A stretch of DNA of 64,000 nt from Bacteroidota bacterium (GTDB lineage: Bacteria; Bacteroidota; Bacteroidia; B-17B0; Aurantibacillaceae), in assembly GCA_018267475.1 (NCBI GenBank), contig JAFDYI010000025.1, positions 42,932 to 106,931 on the forward strand. Direction: 5' to 3'. The position numbers were made by a program, and so were the translations under genes. Below, piece by piece: positions 42,630 through 51,650 of this stretch (the first letter of the stretch is position 1; every line of letters starts with the position of its first letter). The notes below the pieces were generated by a model. It saw nothing but the letters and a program-made list of their open reading frames with translations, searched no databases and was not told the origin of the DNA.

Positions 42630-45134
42630 TTAATAACCCATGCCTCCTTGCTGGTCGTCTGATGAGTTGTTGTCTTTATCTTTTTTCATTTGTTTCATTT
42701 TCTTAAAGATGCTTGAATCCATTTTTCCAAACATATACGATACAGAGAAGCGCAGGTAGCGAGTTTCGCGGCGGTTAGATAAGTTTTGGGTATAGTCGGC
42801 AGTGTAATAGTTGGTGCCATAGCGTTTGCTGTTAAACACATCACTCAGCAACAAGGTAAGGGTTAGTTTTTGTTTAAAGGTTTTTGAAACCGTGATATCC
42901 AAGTACTCTACTTTGCGGGTAGTGCCTTGCGGAATAATTTGCGGGGCATGATAATTACCATTTAGCTGCAAGGTAAAATTAGCCGGAAATTTATAACTTA
43001 CACTGGCTTTGCCTGTCCAACTAAAACCGCTGTTGGTAATAAGCTGTGTGCCGCTGCTATAGCTTACATCGGTATAAAAGATGTTCGCATTCAGCATCAC
43101 ATCTAAGTTTTTTACCGGGGTAATTTTTAAAGTGTTATCTAAGCCGTTCATGATTTTATTTTTACCGTTTTGATAGGTATTCACCAAAATGTTTGGGTTA
43201 GAGGCTTCGGGATAGGCTATGTTGGTGATTGGGTTTTCGGTATAACGCAAGTATAACGAGGTAAGGAAGTTTATTTTCCAGATATTGATGTTGTAATTGA
43301 TCTCGGCCATATCCAAAAACTCGGGGGCTAATTTGGGATTTCCTATTTGTATATTGGCATTATCCGAAGAAAACACAAAAGGCATCAGTTGAAAAAAATT
43401 GGGACGGTTTATTTTTCTTGAAAAGTTTATTTGTAATTCTTGATTATGGGGTAATTTTTTAGATAAATACACACCGGGGAAAAAACAATACTGCAATTTA
43501 TTTAATTTATTATCCGGATACATGTAAGAAAAAGAAAGGTCTTTATTGGTGATGTTGCCCTTATAGTAGCTCTCTTCAAAACGCAAACCTGCTTGGTAAT
43601 TGAAAGAACCTATTTTGCTGCTGTAATTTATATAGGCAGCATTGGTTAGATTAGTAATGTTATAATTGTTTGTTAAATCAGAAAAAGCAATCATTTGCCC
43701 GGTACTATCCTGGTTGTAGGTAGCCTGCTGACTAAACGAGCGTTGCATATAGCTGCGTACTCCTGTTTCTATTTTGCTGTGCTCGTTTATAGGGTTTACA
43801 TAATCGGCTTGGTAGGTGTACATCCAGCTGGGGGTGCCTCCGTAGGCAGTTTGCACAGCGTTGGGCAGGGGGTATCCTAAAAAAGTAGTGTAGGTGTAAG
43901 TGGTGTTGGAGGTGCCGCCATTAAAGGTAAGAGTAGTAGTAAACTCCTTGCCTTGCTTGGGGTAGGTGTGTTGAAAGTTGAGTTGCCCCGTGTAATTATC
44001 AAAAGAGGTGATCGATACGTTTCTGCGTACTCCTTTATTAATAAGTACGTCGTTTATATCATCATAGTTATAGTGTTGAAAATCGTTTGAGGTAAAGGCA
44101 CCGTGCACGTAGTTGCCCGATAGGGTAAGGGTGTTGCGGTTATTTATATAATAATCTACCGCAATGCGCCCAAACTGAAACGTGCTTTTTCTTCGGTTCG
44201 TATCTATTTGATTGTAGTATTTTTCTACTACACCAAAAACAGGGGGGGGCAACAAGATGTTATTGCGGTAAGTAAATCCATCGTTATTATTAGTTTGGGT
44301 ATTGTAACTATACATACCCGAAAAATTAAATTTCCCTTGTTTTATGTTAAGGTTGGCCATTCCGTTATAGCGATCGTTGGTGCCAATGCCGGCTTGCACC
44401 ATACCGTTGTATCCGGGCTTGGTGTTGTGCTTCATTATTACATTTAAAATACCTCCGGTAGTAGAGGCATCAAATTTCACAGAGGGGTTGGTTATTATTT
44501 CTACTCGGTCTATTTGGTCGGCCGGTATTTGCTGAAGACTAAGTGTGGTAGGTCTTCCGTCCACATATATGGCTACTGAATTGTTACGTAGCGAAACATT
44601 TCCGCTAGCGTCAATAGTTACGCTGGGTATGTTTTTTACAGCATCTAAGCCGGTACCTCCACGTGTAGCAATATCTTTATCTACATTATATATTTTTCTG
44701 TCTATACTCATTTGCATAGCCGATTTATCTTCGGTTACTACCACTTCTTTTAAAACAGCTTCATCGGGTTGCAGTAAAATATCGCCCAGGTCTTTATCTA
44801 CATTTTGCATATTGATAAACATTTTTTGGTCTAAGGTTTTATATCCCACAAAAGAGATGCGCAGGCGGTAGGCGCCAAAGGCCAGGTTATCCAACGAAAA
44901 ATCGCCATTGGCTTTTACCAAGCAGCCGGCTACAGCACTGTCTTTATCAAACCAAAGCAAAGCCACCGAAGCAAACTCTACCGGTTCTTTTGTTTTAGCA
45001 TCTAGTATTTTTCCGTATAAATGAGCGATGCTGGGCATCTTACCGCCACCGCCTTTCCCTTGAGGAAACTGGGCAAAGGCTGTTTGTAAAAAAAGCAAAG
45101 AGGCAACTACGGCGAGGCGTTTTAATCGTGTCAT
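42630..45134 (-). CDS. TonB-dependent receptor-like outer-membrane barrel with carboxypeptidase-regulatory-like domain
   Basis: An 834-residue outer-membrane protein of the family often annotated outer membrane beta-barrel protein. A signal peptide is followed by a CarboxypepD_reg-like beta-sandwich (AHLYGKILDAKTKEPVEFASVALLW, about residues 38-115), a plug domain (TRGGTGLDAVKNIPSVTIDASGNVSLRNNSVAIYVDGRPT) and a large barrel. There is no visible TonB box and no SusD partner next to it, so it may be a siderophore-, peptide- or unknown-ligand receptor. The C-terminal tail is unusual in being Lys/Asp/Asn-rich and polar (KKMKQMKKDKDNNSSDD) rather than ending in an aromatic strand. Confidence 0.9.
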   Translation of the reverse strand: MTRLKRLAVVASLLFLQTAFAQFPQGKGGGGKMPSIAHLYGKILDAKTKEPVEFASVALLWFDKDSAVAGCLVKANGDFSLDNLAFGAYRLRISFVGYKTLDQKMFINMQNVDKDLGDILLQPDEAVLKEVVVTEDKSAMQMSIDRKIYNVDKDIATRGGTGLDAVKNIPSVTIDASGNVSLRNNSVAIYVDGRPTTLSLQQIPADQIDRVEIITNPSVKFDASTTGGILNVIMKHNTKPGYNGMVQAGIGTNDRYNGMANLNIKQGKFNFSGMYSYNTQTNNNDGFTYRNNILLPPPVFGVVEKYYNQIDTNRRKSTFQFGRIAVDYYINNRNTLTLSGNYVHGAFTSNDFQHYNYDDINDVLINKGVRRNVSITSFDNYTGQLNFQHTYPKQGKEFTTTLTFNGGTSNTTYTYTTFLGYPLPNAVQTAYGGTPSWMYTYQADYVNPINEHSKIETGVRSYMQRSFSQQATYNQDSTGQMIAFSDLTNNYNITNLTNAAYINYSSKIGSFNYQAGLRFEESYYKGNITNKDLSFSYMYPDNKLNKLQYCFFPGVYLSKKLPHNQELQINFSRKINRPNFFQLMPFVFSSDNANIQIGNPKLAPEFLDMAEINYNINIWKINFLTSLYLRYTENPITNIAYPEASNPNILVNTYQNGKNKIMNGLDNTLKITPVKNLDVMLNANIFYTDVSYSSGTQLITNSGFSWTGKASVSYKFPANFTLQLNGNYHAPQIIPQGTTRKVEYLDITVSKTFKQKLTLTLLLSDVFNSKRYGTNYYTADYTQNLSNRRETRYLRFSVSYMFGKMDSSIFKKMKQMKKDKDNNSSDDQQGGMGY

Positions 45135-45180
45135 ATTGTTAAAAAAATCGTGAAAATATAGGGGTTGATTTTCTGGCGCA

Positions 45181-45188
45181 CAAAAGTA
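45181..45188 (-). promoter_or_regulatory. -7 box of the TonB-type receptor gene
   Basis: On the minus strand this reads TACTTTTG, an exact match, giving a leader of about 42 nt before the ATG at 45134. Confidence 0.6.
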
Positions 45189-45302
45189 CGAGGGCTTGCG
45201 CCGTTATATCTAAGCAAATTAGGCGATTGTTTTTTTGCGGTAGGTAAGGCATTGTTTTTTGTCGGTAAAATAAGGGGGCGAAGGTAACTATATATACCGA
45301 AA

Positions 45303-45318
45303 TACTTTTGTACTTTTG
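45303..45318 (+). promoter_or_regulatory. two abutting -7 boxes before rnhB
   Basis: TACTTTTG occurs twice without a gap (45303-45310 and 45311-45318). Each is an exact TAnnTTTG element, so two start points 8 bases apart are possible, at about 45315 and 45323. Both lie upstream of the ATG at 45367. Confidence 0.6.
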
Positions 45319-45366
45319 ATGAGCGGTAATTATAGCGTATATAAGCACTATAAAAAGGTTAAAAAC

Positions 45367-45963
45367 ATGCTAAAACCCTATTACAAAAAAAACCAAATAG
45401 AAGCCGGTTGCGATGAGGCAGGGCGTGGTTGCCTGGCGGGGCCCGTGGTAGCGGCGGCTGTGATATTACCGGCTAATTACAAAAATAAGTTTATCAACGA
45501 CTCGAAAAAGATACCCGAAAAGATGCGGTACGAACTGGCTGAAGATATAAAAGAAAATGCCTTAGCTTGGGCTGTGGGCGAGGTAAGCCACACCGAAATA
45601 GATAAAATAAATATCTTAAACGCTTCTTTTTTAGCTATGCACCGCGCGGTAGATTTACTTGCTGTTACTCCCCATTTTTTGTTGATAGACGGCAACCGTT
45701 TCAACCCCTATAAAAATACAGCACACCTTTGTGTAGTAAAAGGCGACGCTATATACATGAGTATTGCAGCAGCCTCTTTGCTGGCAAAAACACATAGAGA
45801 CACGCTTATGCAAAAAATACACGAAGAATTTCCGCAGTATAATTGGAGCCAAAACAAAGGATATCCTACTCCTAACCACCGACAAAATATAAAAAAACAC
45901 GGCGCTTGTTTGTACCACCGAAAAAGTTTTACCTTGCTGCCCCCACAACTTAAACTATTTTAA
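45367..45963 (+). CDS. rnhB: ribonuclease HII
   Basis: A 198-residue endonuclease that cuts the RNA strand of RNA-DNA hybrids and single ribonucleotides in DNA. The start at 45367 (MLKPYYKKNQIEAGCDEAGRGCLAGPVVAAAVILP) fits the promoter position; an in-frame ATG at 45316 overlaps the -7 boxes. Catalytic acids are in GCDEAGRG, in HFLLIDGN and in VKGDAIYMSIAAASLLAKTHRD. The length is normal. Confidence 0.96.
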   Translation: MLKPYYKKNQIEAGCDEAGRGCLAGPVVAAAVILPANYKNKFINDSKKIPEKMRYELAEDIKENALAWAVGEVSHTEIDKINILNASFLAMHRAVDLLAVTPHFLLIDGNRFNPYKNTAHLCVVKGDAIYMSIAAASLLAKTHRDTLMQKIHEEFPQYNWSQNKGYPTPNHRQNIKKHGACLYHRKSFTLLPPQLKLF

Positions 45964-46109
45964 CATACAAAGTCCTTTGCCTCGTTCGAGAGTAAGTTTA
46001 TACAAAAAAGTGGATCCTTTTTTGGAGCGAGGTATGCTGCTGTTATCGGCAAATTCAAGCATCAAATGCGGGTGCGCCCCCTATTGTTTTCTCATCAATT
46101 ACTTGAGTG

Positions 46110-46916
46110 TTATTTTTTGCTTGTAAACTCGTGTTCTAAATACTGTTTTAGTTTTTCGGGATATAAGTTAGAGCGAATGGTTCCGTTTACCGATATAGAT
46201 ACGGCGCCTGTTTGTTCAGAAACGCTTACAGCCACCGCATCGGTGCTTTCGGTAATGCCCACCAAAGCCCTATGGCGCATACCAAAATGAGCCGGAAATT
46301 GTTCCTTTTCGGTAACGGGCAAAATACACCGCGCTGCAATAATGCGGTTGCCCTTAATAATAACAGCCCCATCGTGCAAAGGGGAGTTTTTAAAAAATAT
46401 ATTTTCAAGCATACGTTCGCTGATGGTAGAATCTAAAGGTTCTCCCGAGTTGATATACAAGGTTAAATCCGAATGACGAGCCAACACAATAAGCGCCCCG
46501 GTTTTGCTGGCGCTCATATTAAAACAGGCTTGCACTAAAGGCGTAAAATCCATTTTATGTTGACTTTCAGTAAAGCCTTGTTGAGCCGATTGAATTAAAA
46601 AACCCATTAGCTTGCTGCGCCCTAAAAACTCGTTGCTGCCAATAAACAACAAAAAGCGGCGTAGCTCTTGCTGAAATACCACAATAATAGCAATGACTCC
46701 CACATCAATAAACTTACCCAAAATAGAGCCAAAAAGTTTCATGTCAAGCGCGCGTACCACGATGCCTACCACATATATAGTTAGTATGCCAAAAAAAACA
46801 CTTACGGCAGGGGTTCCTTTTACTAAATGATATAATTGATAAAGCAAGACCGCCACCAAAAAAATATCGATAGCATCAACCCACCTAAAACTGATAAATA
46901 AAAGTAAAAAATGCAC
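46110..46916 (-). CDS. cdaA: diadenylate cyclase, membrane-bound CdaA type
   Basis: A 268-residue enzyme that makes cyclic di-AMP from two ATP. Three N-terminal membrane helices (to about residue 85) precede the DisA_N domain, with the active-site motifs DGA (182-184, in PLHDGAVII) and RHR (214-216, in FGMRHRALVG). The frame starts at a GTG codon (46914-46916), which fits the expected N-terminus (HFLLLFISFRWVDAIDIFLVAVLLYQLYHLVKG); no ATG is near. It is divergent from pdhB. Cyclic di-AMP usually controls potassium and osmolyte balance and the cell wall. Confidence 0.94.
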   Translation of the reverse strand: MHFLLLFISFRWVDAIDIFLVAVLLYQLYHLVKGTPAVSVFFGILTIYVVGIVVRALDMKLFGSILGKFIDVGVIAIIVVFQQELRRFLLFIGSNEFLGRSKLMGFLIQSAQQGFTESQHKMDFTPLVQACFNMSASKTGALIVLARHSDLTLYINSGEPLDSTISERMLENIFFKNSPLHDGAVIIKGNRIIAARCILPVTEKEQFPAHFGMRHRALVGITESTDAVAVSVSEQTGAVSISVNGTIRSNLYPEKLKQYLEHEFTSKK

Positions 46917-46983
46917 GGCTAAAGATACGTGTTTTGTTTTTACCGAAAAAAACAGAGTGCGTTCATGTAATAATTAAAATCTG

Positions 46984-46991
46984 TACCTTTG
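46984..46991 (+). promoter_or_regulatory. -7 box of pdhB
   Basis: TACCTTTG is an exact match. The predicted start near 46996 leaves a leader of about 49 nt before the ATG at 47045. Confidence 0.65.
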
Positions 46992-47044
46992 TTGCTCTAA
47001 AAACAAAAAAAAGAGCTTGAGTTTATTATTAAAAAAAATAAAAT

Positions 47045-48022
47045 ATGAAAACAGTTGAATTTCGTGAAGCCTTGCGTGAAGCTATGAGCGAAGAGATGCG
47101 CCGCGACGAAACTATTTTGCTAATGGGAGAAGAAGTAGCCGAATACAACGGAGCCTACAAAGTAAGCAAAGGTATGTTAGCCGAATTTGGCAGCAAACGC
47201 GTAATTGACACCCCTATTGCCGAGTTGGGCTTTGCCGGTATTGCTGTAGGCGCCTCTATGAATGGCTTGCGCCCCATAGTAGAATTTATGACTTTTAATT
47301 TTTCGTTGGTAGCCATTGACCAAGTAATTAATTCGGCAGCTAAAATGTACAGCATGAGTGGCGGCCAATATAGCTGCCCTATTGTGTTTAGAGGCCCCAC
47401 TGCCTCGGCAGGGCAATTAGGAGCGCAGCACTCGCAAGCTTTTGAAAATTGGTATGCCAACTGCCCGGGATTAAAAGTGGTAGTACCCTCTAATCCCTAC
47501 GATGCAAAAGGGTTATTAAAAACAGCCATTAGAGATAACGATCCTGTTATTTTTATGGAAAGCGAGCAAATGTATGGCGACAAAGCCGAAATTCCGGAAG
47601 GAGAGTACAGCATACCCATAGGTTTGGCCGATATAAAAAAACAAGGTAATCAGGTAAGCATAGCCACCTTCGGAAAAATAACGAAAGTAGTATTAAAAGC
47701 AGCCGAAGAATTAGAAAAAGAAGGCATCAGTGCCGAAGTAATTGATTTGCGCAGCGTACGCCCTATTGATTATGAAACCATCATTAACTCCGTAAAAAAA
47801 ACCAATCGCTTAGTGATTGTAGAAGAAGCTTGGCCTTTGGCAAGCATATCTTCAGAAATAACGTATATGGTGCAAAAAAATGCGTTTGATTACTTAGATG
47901 CACCTATACGCCGTATTACCGCTGCCGACGTGCCCCTGCCTTACGCTCCTACTTTAATTGAAGTTTCGTTGCCTAATGTAGCTCGCACCATACAAGCAGT
48001 AAAAGAAGTGATGTATCAATAA
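47045..48022 (+). CDS. pdhB: pyruvate dehydrogenase E1 component, beta subunit
   Basis: A 325-residue transketolase-like subunit of the thiamine-diphosphate-dependent E1 heterotetramer, which decarboxylates pyruvate and acetylates lipoyl E2. Conserved segments are LLMGEEVAEYNGAYKVSKGM (thiamine region), PIVEFMTFNFSLVAIDQVINSAAK, VFRGPTASAGQLGAQHSQAFENWYANCPGLKVVVPS and DLRSVRPIDYETI. The alpha subunit and E2 are not adjacent. The stop codon overlaps the ATG of the next gene by one base, an unusual coupling of a metabolic gene with a DNA polymerase subunit gene. Confidence 0.95.
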   Translation: MKTVEFREALREAMSEEMRRDETILLMGEEVAEYNGAYKVSKGMLAEFGSKRVIDTPIAELGFAGIAVGASMNGLRPIVEFMTFNFSLVAIDQVINSAAKMYSMSGGQYSCPIVFRGPTASAGQLGAQHSQAFENWYANCPGLKVVVPSNPYDAKGLLKTAIRDNDPVIFMESEQMYGDKAEIPEGEYSIPIGLADIKKQGNQVSIATFGKITKVVLKAAEELEKEGISAEVIDLRSVRPIDYETIINSVKKTNRLVIVEEAWPLASISSEITYMVQKNAFDYLDAPIRRITAADVPLPYAPTLIEVSLPNVARTIQAVKEVMYQ

Positions 48023-49152
48023 TGCTGTTCTCACAAGTTGCCGCACCTCCATCTGTAAAAAAGCACCTGCTTAAAATGGCTGCTACACACCAGGTAGCCC
48101 ATGCCTTGTTGTTTGCAGGCGTTGATGGCGCCGCTCAACTGCCTCTTGCCTTAGCTTTTGCGCAATACATACTGTGCAAAAACCGAAACGAAGACGACAG
48201 CTGCAACCAATGCCCCAGCTGTCTAAAAATTAATAAACTGGCGCATCCCGATGTGCACTTTGTTTTCCCTATTACCCCAGGAAAAAACACCCGCGTAAGC
48301 GACGACGCGTTGGCCGCTTTTAGAGAAAGTGTTTTGCATTTTCCATACCTCAATGCCATCGATTGGGGTGATGCACTTGAAGCAAAACAACAGCAATTGG
48401 CTATTGCCGCAGAAGAAAGCCTTGGCATCATAAAAAAACTAAGTTATACCAGCTACGAGGGGCACGAAAAAATAATGCTGATTTGGCTGCCCGAAAAAAT
48501 GAACACCACGGCTGCTAATAAAATTTTAAAGATTTTAGAAGAACCGCCCAACGATACTTTTTTCTTTTTAATATCCAATGCTGGCGATACCTTGCTGCCT
48601 ACTATTATCTCACGTACTCAGTTCATAAAAGTAGCTTTGCCCAGCCCCGAAACACTAAGCGAGGTAATATCCTCTATGTGTGACGTAACTTCAGAAGCGG
48701 CTATGGAAGCCGCACACCTGGCACAAAACAACCCTCGCGAAGCATGGCTGCTCACACAAACAGAAACAGCAGAGCCCTCACAAAATTTAGAGTTATTTAA
48801 ACAATTTATGCGCGCTTGCTTTAAGTTTGATGCTTCCAAAGTGATTGAGAGTATTGATGTTTTTGATAAATTAGGGAGAATAAAGCAGCAACAATTTCTA
48901 CTCTATTCCTTACACCTTATACGAAATAGTTTGCTTTTCAAACACGCGCCCACTGCCTTTTCGGGTACTACCGAAGAAAAAGATTTTTTACAAAAATTTC
49001 ATCTACACGTAGGTTTGCAAAACTACGAACGCTTTTCTGCCTTATTTAGCGAAGCTTGCTACCACATTGAGCGAAATGGAAACTCAAAAATTATCATGAT
49101 GGATTTATCTTTTAAAATAAATGAGTTGTTGATAAAAAACAAACAAGCCTAA
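48022..49152 (+). CDS. holB: DNA polymerase III delta' subunit (clamp loader)
   Basis: A 376-residue AAA+-fold clamp-loader subunit. The N-terminal part has the P-loop region degenerated to FAGVDGAAQLPLALAFAQ (no GKT), so ATP binding is unlikely, as in delta'. A zinc-binding module is present with Cys52, Cys61, Cys64 and Cys67 (LCKNRNEDDSCNQCPSCLK). LIWLPEKMNTTAANKILKILEEPPNDTFFFLISN and TIISRTQFI are the sensor region typical of delta'. The gene is translationally coupled to pdhB by a one-base overlap. Confidence 0.93.
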   Translation: MLFSQVAAPPSVKKHLLKMAATHQVAHALLFAGVDGAAQLPLALAFAQYILCKNRNEDDSCNQCPSCLKINKLAHPDVHFVFPITPGKNTRVSDDALAAFRESVLHFPYLNAIDWGDALEAKQQQLAIAAEESLGIIKKLSYTSYEGHEKIMLIWLPEKMNTTAANKILKILEEPPNDTFFFLISNAGDTLLPTIISRTQFIKVALPSPETLSEVISSMCDVTSEAAMEAAHLAQNNPREAWLLTQTETAEPSQNLELFKQFMRACFKFDASKVIESIDVFDKLGRIKQQQFLLYSLHLIRNSLLFKHAPTAFSGTTEEKDFLQKFHLHVGLQNYERFSALFSEACYHIERNGNSKIIMMDLSFKINELLIKNKQA

Positions 49153-49214
49153 AGTGACTTGCTTTTTAGTTTTAAAAAACGATTAAAGAGATATTATACT
49201 TAGCACCCCGATAT

Positions 49215-49248
49215 TAGGCCGGTTATTTGCCCGTTTGGGTATGGCCTA
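49215..49248. terminator. possible bidirectional terminator between holB and thyA
   Basis: TAGGCC (49215-49220) pairs with GGCCTA (49243-49248), with an inner CCC-GTTT-GGG hairpin. The genes on both sides converge here. The U tract is short, so this is tentative. Confidence 0.4.
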
Positions 49249-49267
49249 TTTAACTAATACATAATTC

Positions 49268-50062
49268 TTACACTGCCACAGGCGCTTTAATGTGGGGGTG
49301 CGGGTGGTAGTCTTCTAAAACAAAATCATCGTACTTAAAATCAAAAATGCTTGTTACCGCGGGATTTATTTTCATGATGGGCAAGGCTCTGCAATCTCTT
49401 GTAAGTTGTAGTTGAGCTTGCTCTATGTGGTTGGAGTATAAATGCGCATCGCCCAGTGTATGCACAAAATCGCCGGCTTGCAGGTGGCACACTTGCGCCA
49501 CCATCATAGTAAGCAAAGCATACGAAGCTATATTAAAAGGTACACCTAAAAAAATATCGGCGCTGCGCTGGTATAGTTGGCAGCTTAGTTTGCCGTTGGC
49601 TACATAAAACTGAAAAAATGCGTGGCAAGGCGGCAATTTCATGTGTGCTATTTCGCCCACATTCCAGGCACTTACAATCAGGCGACGCGAGTCGGGATTT
49701 TTTTTAATAGCTTCTACCACCTCTGTTATTTGGTCTATATGTCGCCCATCGGCAGTAGGCCAGCTGCGCCATTGCGAGCCATATACCGGCCCTAGGTTTC
49801 CGTTAGCATCAGCCCAATCGTCCCAAATAGAAACGCCGTTTTCTTTTAAGTACGCAATGTTGGTGTCGCCTTTCAAAAACCAAAGCAACTCATGTATAAT
49901 AGATTTGGTGTGTAATTTTTTTGTAGTGAGCAACGGAAAGCCTTCTTGTAAATTAAAACGCATTTGATAGCCAAACACACTTAAGGTACCGGTGCCGGTG
50001 CGGTCGGTTTTTCTGGTGCCTTGGGCTAGCACCTGTTTCATTAAATTGTGGTATTGTTGCAT
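49268..50062 (-). CDS. thyA: thymidylate synthase
   Basis: A 264-residue enzyme that converts dUMP to dTMP using methylene-tetrahydrofolate. The nucleophile is Cys146 in [12 protein letters not shown]; the conserved [29 protein letters not shown] and [18 protein letters not shown] segments are all in place. The length matches the E. coli enzyme. It is divergent from glmM across 178 bases and converges with holB. Confidence 0.98.
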   Translation of the reverse strand: MQQYHNLMKQVLAQGTRKTDRTGTGTLSVFGYQMRFNLQEGFPLLTTKKLHTKSIIHELLWFLKGDTNIAYLKENGVSIWDDWADANGNLGPVYGSQWRSWPTADGRHIDQITEVVEAIKKNPDSRRLIVSAWNVGEIAHMKLPPCHAFFQFYVANGKLSCQLYQRSADIFLGVPFNIASYALLTMMVAQVCHLQAGDFVHTLGDAHLYSNHIEQAQLQLTRDCRALPIMKINPAVTSIFDFKYDDFVLEDYHPHPHIKAPVAV

Positions 50063-50240
50063 AATTTTATCCGACCAAAGTACCCAATATAGGCCATATT
50101 TTCGGAAACAGTTTTCAACAATGAGTCAAAAAAACACCTTTTTTCACAAAAAAAGGAAACAAAGGCTTGTTAGTATTATTTTTACAAAAACGTTTTTTTA
50201 TGCGGTCTTTACCGTAAATTTACAGTCCAATTTTTTATTT

Positions 50241-51644
50241 ATGACACTTATAAAATCTATTTCCGGCATACGCGGCACCATTGGAGGAGCCATAGGAGAT
50301 GCGCTCACCCCTCCCGACGTGGTTAAATACACTTCGGCTTACGGCACCTGGCTAAAACAACAACACAAAGGGGTGCTTACCGTGGTAGTAGGGCGCGATG
50401 CACGCCTATCAGGCGCTATGGTTAATCAACTGGTGCTGGCTACTTTAAATTCTTTAGGCATTCATGTTATAGACCTTGGCCTATCTACCACACCTACGGT
50501 AGAAGTAGCGGTAACAGAATTAAAAACCCAAGGGGGTATTATTATTACGGCCAGCCATAACCCAAAACAATGGAACGCCCTAAAACTATTAAATAACAAA
50601 GGCGAATTTATTAGCGAGCTTGATGGCGCCCAAGTACTTGCCTTGGCCGAAGCAGGCTCCTTTAGCTATACCGATGTAAATACTCTTGGAAAGGTAGAGC
50701 AACGCCACGATTTATTAAACATACATATAGAGAAAATTTTAGCCTTACCCTATGTAGATGTAAAAGCCATAAAATCCAAAAGTTTTATAATAGCCTTAGA
50801 TGCTATTAACTCCAGCGGGGGCATAGCCGTACCTCTTTTGTTAGAGGCTTTAGGGGTAGAAAAAATCATAAAAATACATTGCGAGCCCGACGGACAGTTT
50901 GCGCACAACCCCGAGCCCTTACCCGAAAACCTAAACGACCTATCCAAAGCCGTAATAAAAAATAAGGCTCATTTGGGCATTTCGGTGGACCCCGATGTAG
51001 ATAGGTTGGCTCTTGTATGCGAAGATGGAGAAATGTTTGGCGAAGAATACACCTTAGTAGCCGTGGCCGATTATGTATTAAAACATCACAAAAAAGCCCA
51101 TACGGTTTCTAATCTTTCATCTACCCGCGCCTTAAAAGATATTACCGAAAAAGCAGGCGGTAAACATGCCGCTGCTGCTGTAGGCGAAGTAAACGTAGTC
51201 GCTTTAATGAAAGAAACCCAGTCTATGATTGGGGGCGAAGGCAATGGCGGCATTATTTTGCCCGAGCTGCACTACGGGCGCGATGCTTTGGTAGGCATAG
51301 CTTTGTTTTTAAGTCATTTGGCTAAGTTTGGCAAATCGGCCTCTTTGCTGCGCAGCACCTACCCCGATTATCATATCTCTAAAAATAAAATAGAACTAAC
51401 CCCCGAGATAAGCGTAGATGCTATTTTAGAAAAAATAAAAACGAAATATAAAAAGCAGCCTATCAATACCGTTGATGGAGTAAAGATAGAGTTTAATAAA
51501 GAGTGGGTACACCTGAGAAAATCAAATACAGAACCCATTATACGCATCTACTCCGAAAGCGATAGCATGGCTACTGCCGAAAATTTGGCTAAAAAAATAA
51601 TTCAAGACATAAAAGAGTTAATAAAAGAAAACCTATCCGTATAG
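50241..51644 (+). CDS. glmM: phosphoglucosamine mutase / phosphomannomutase family
   Basis: A 467-residue alpha-D-phosphohexomutase. The ATG at 50241 (MTLIKSISGIRGTIGG) is used; the frame is open upstream to 49992 but that part overlaps thyA antisense and has no family similarity. The phosphoserine loop is TASHNPKQWNALK, the metal loop is VDPDVDRLAL, the sugar loop is GGEGNGGIILPE and the phosphate loop is RKSNTEPIIRIYSES. It could be GlmM, for cell-wall UDP-GlcNAc, or a related phosphomannomutase; the Bacteroidota group with this N-terminus is usually labelled GlmM. The glycosyltransferase-like gene starts 6 bases downstream. Confidence 0.9.
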   Translation: MTLIKSISGIRGTIGGAIGDALTPPDVVKYTSAYGTWLKQQHKGVLTVVVGRDARLSGAMVNQLVLATLNSLGIHVIDLGLSTTPTVEVAVTELKTQGGIIITASHNPKQWNALKLLNNKGEFISELDGAQVLALAEAGSFSYTDVNTLGKVEQRHDLLNIHIEKILALPYVDVKAIKSKSFIIALDAINSSGGIAVPLLLEALGVEKIIKIHCEPDGQFAHNPEPLPENLNDLSKAVIKNKAHLGISVDPDVDRLALVCEDGEMFGEEYTLVAVADYVLKHHKKAHTVSNLSSTRALKDITEKAGGKHAAAAVGEVNVVALMKETQSMIGGEGNGGIILPELHYGRDALVGIALFLSHLAKFGKSASLLRSTYPDYHISKNKIELTPEISVDAILEKIKTKYKKQPINTVDGVKIEFNKEWVHLRKSNTEPIIRIYSESDSMATAENLAKKIIQDIKELIKENLSV

Positions 51645-51650
51645 CTTTTT

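Noticed and set aside
45955..46062. A 35-codon leftward frame (MLEFADNSSIPRSKKG...) between rnhB and cdaA
   Set aside because: It overlaps the end of rnhB, is very short and has no recognised family or promoter. It could be a remnant, but I cannot support it.
49992..50240. N-terminal extension of glmM to 49992
   Set aside because: It overlaps thyA antisense, shows no family similarity and precedes the natural start MTLIKSISGIRG.
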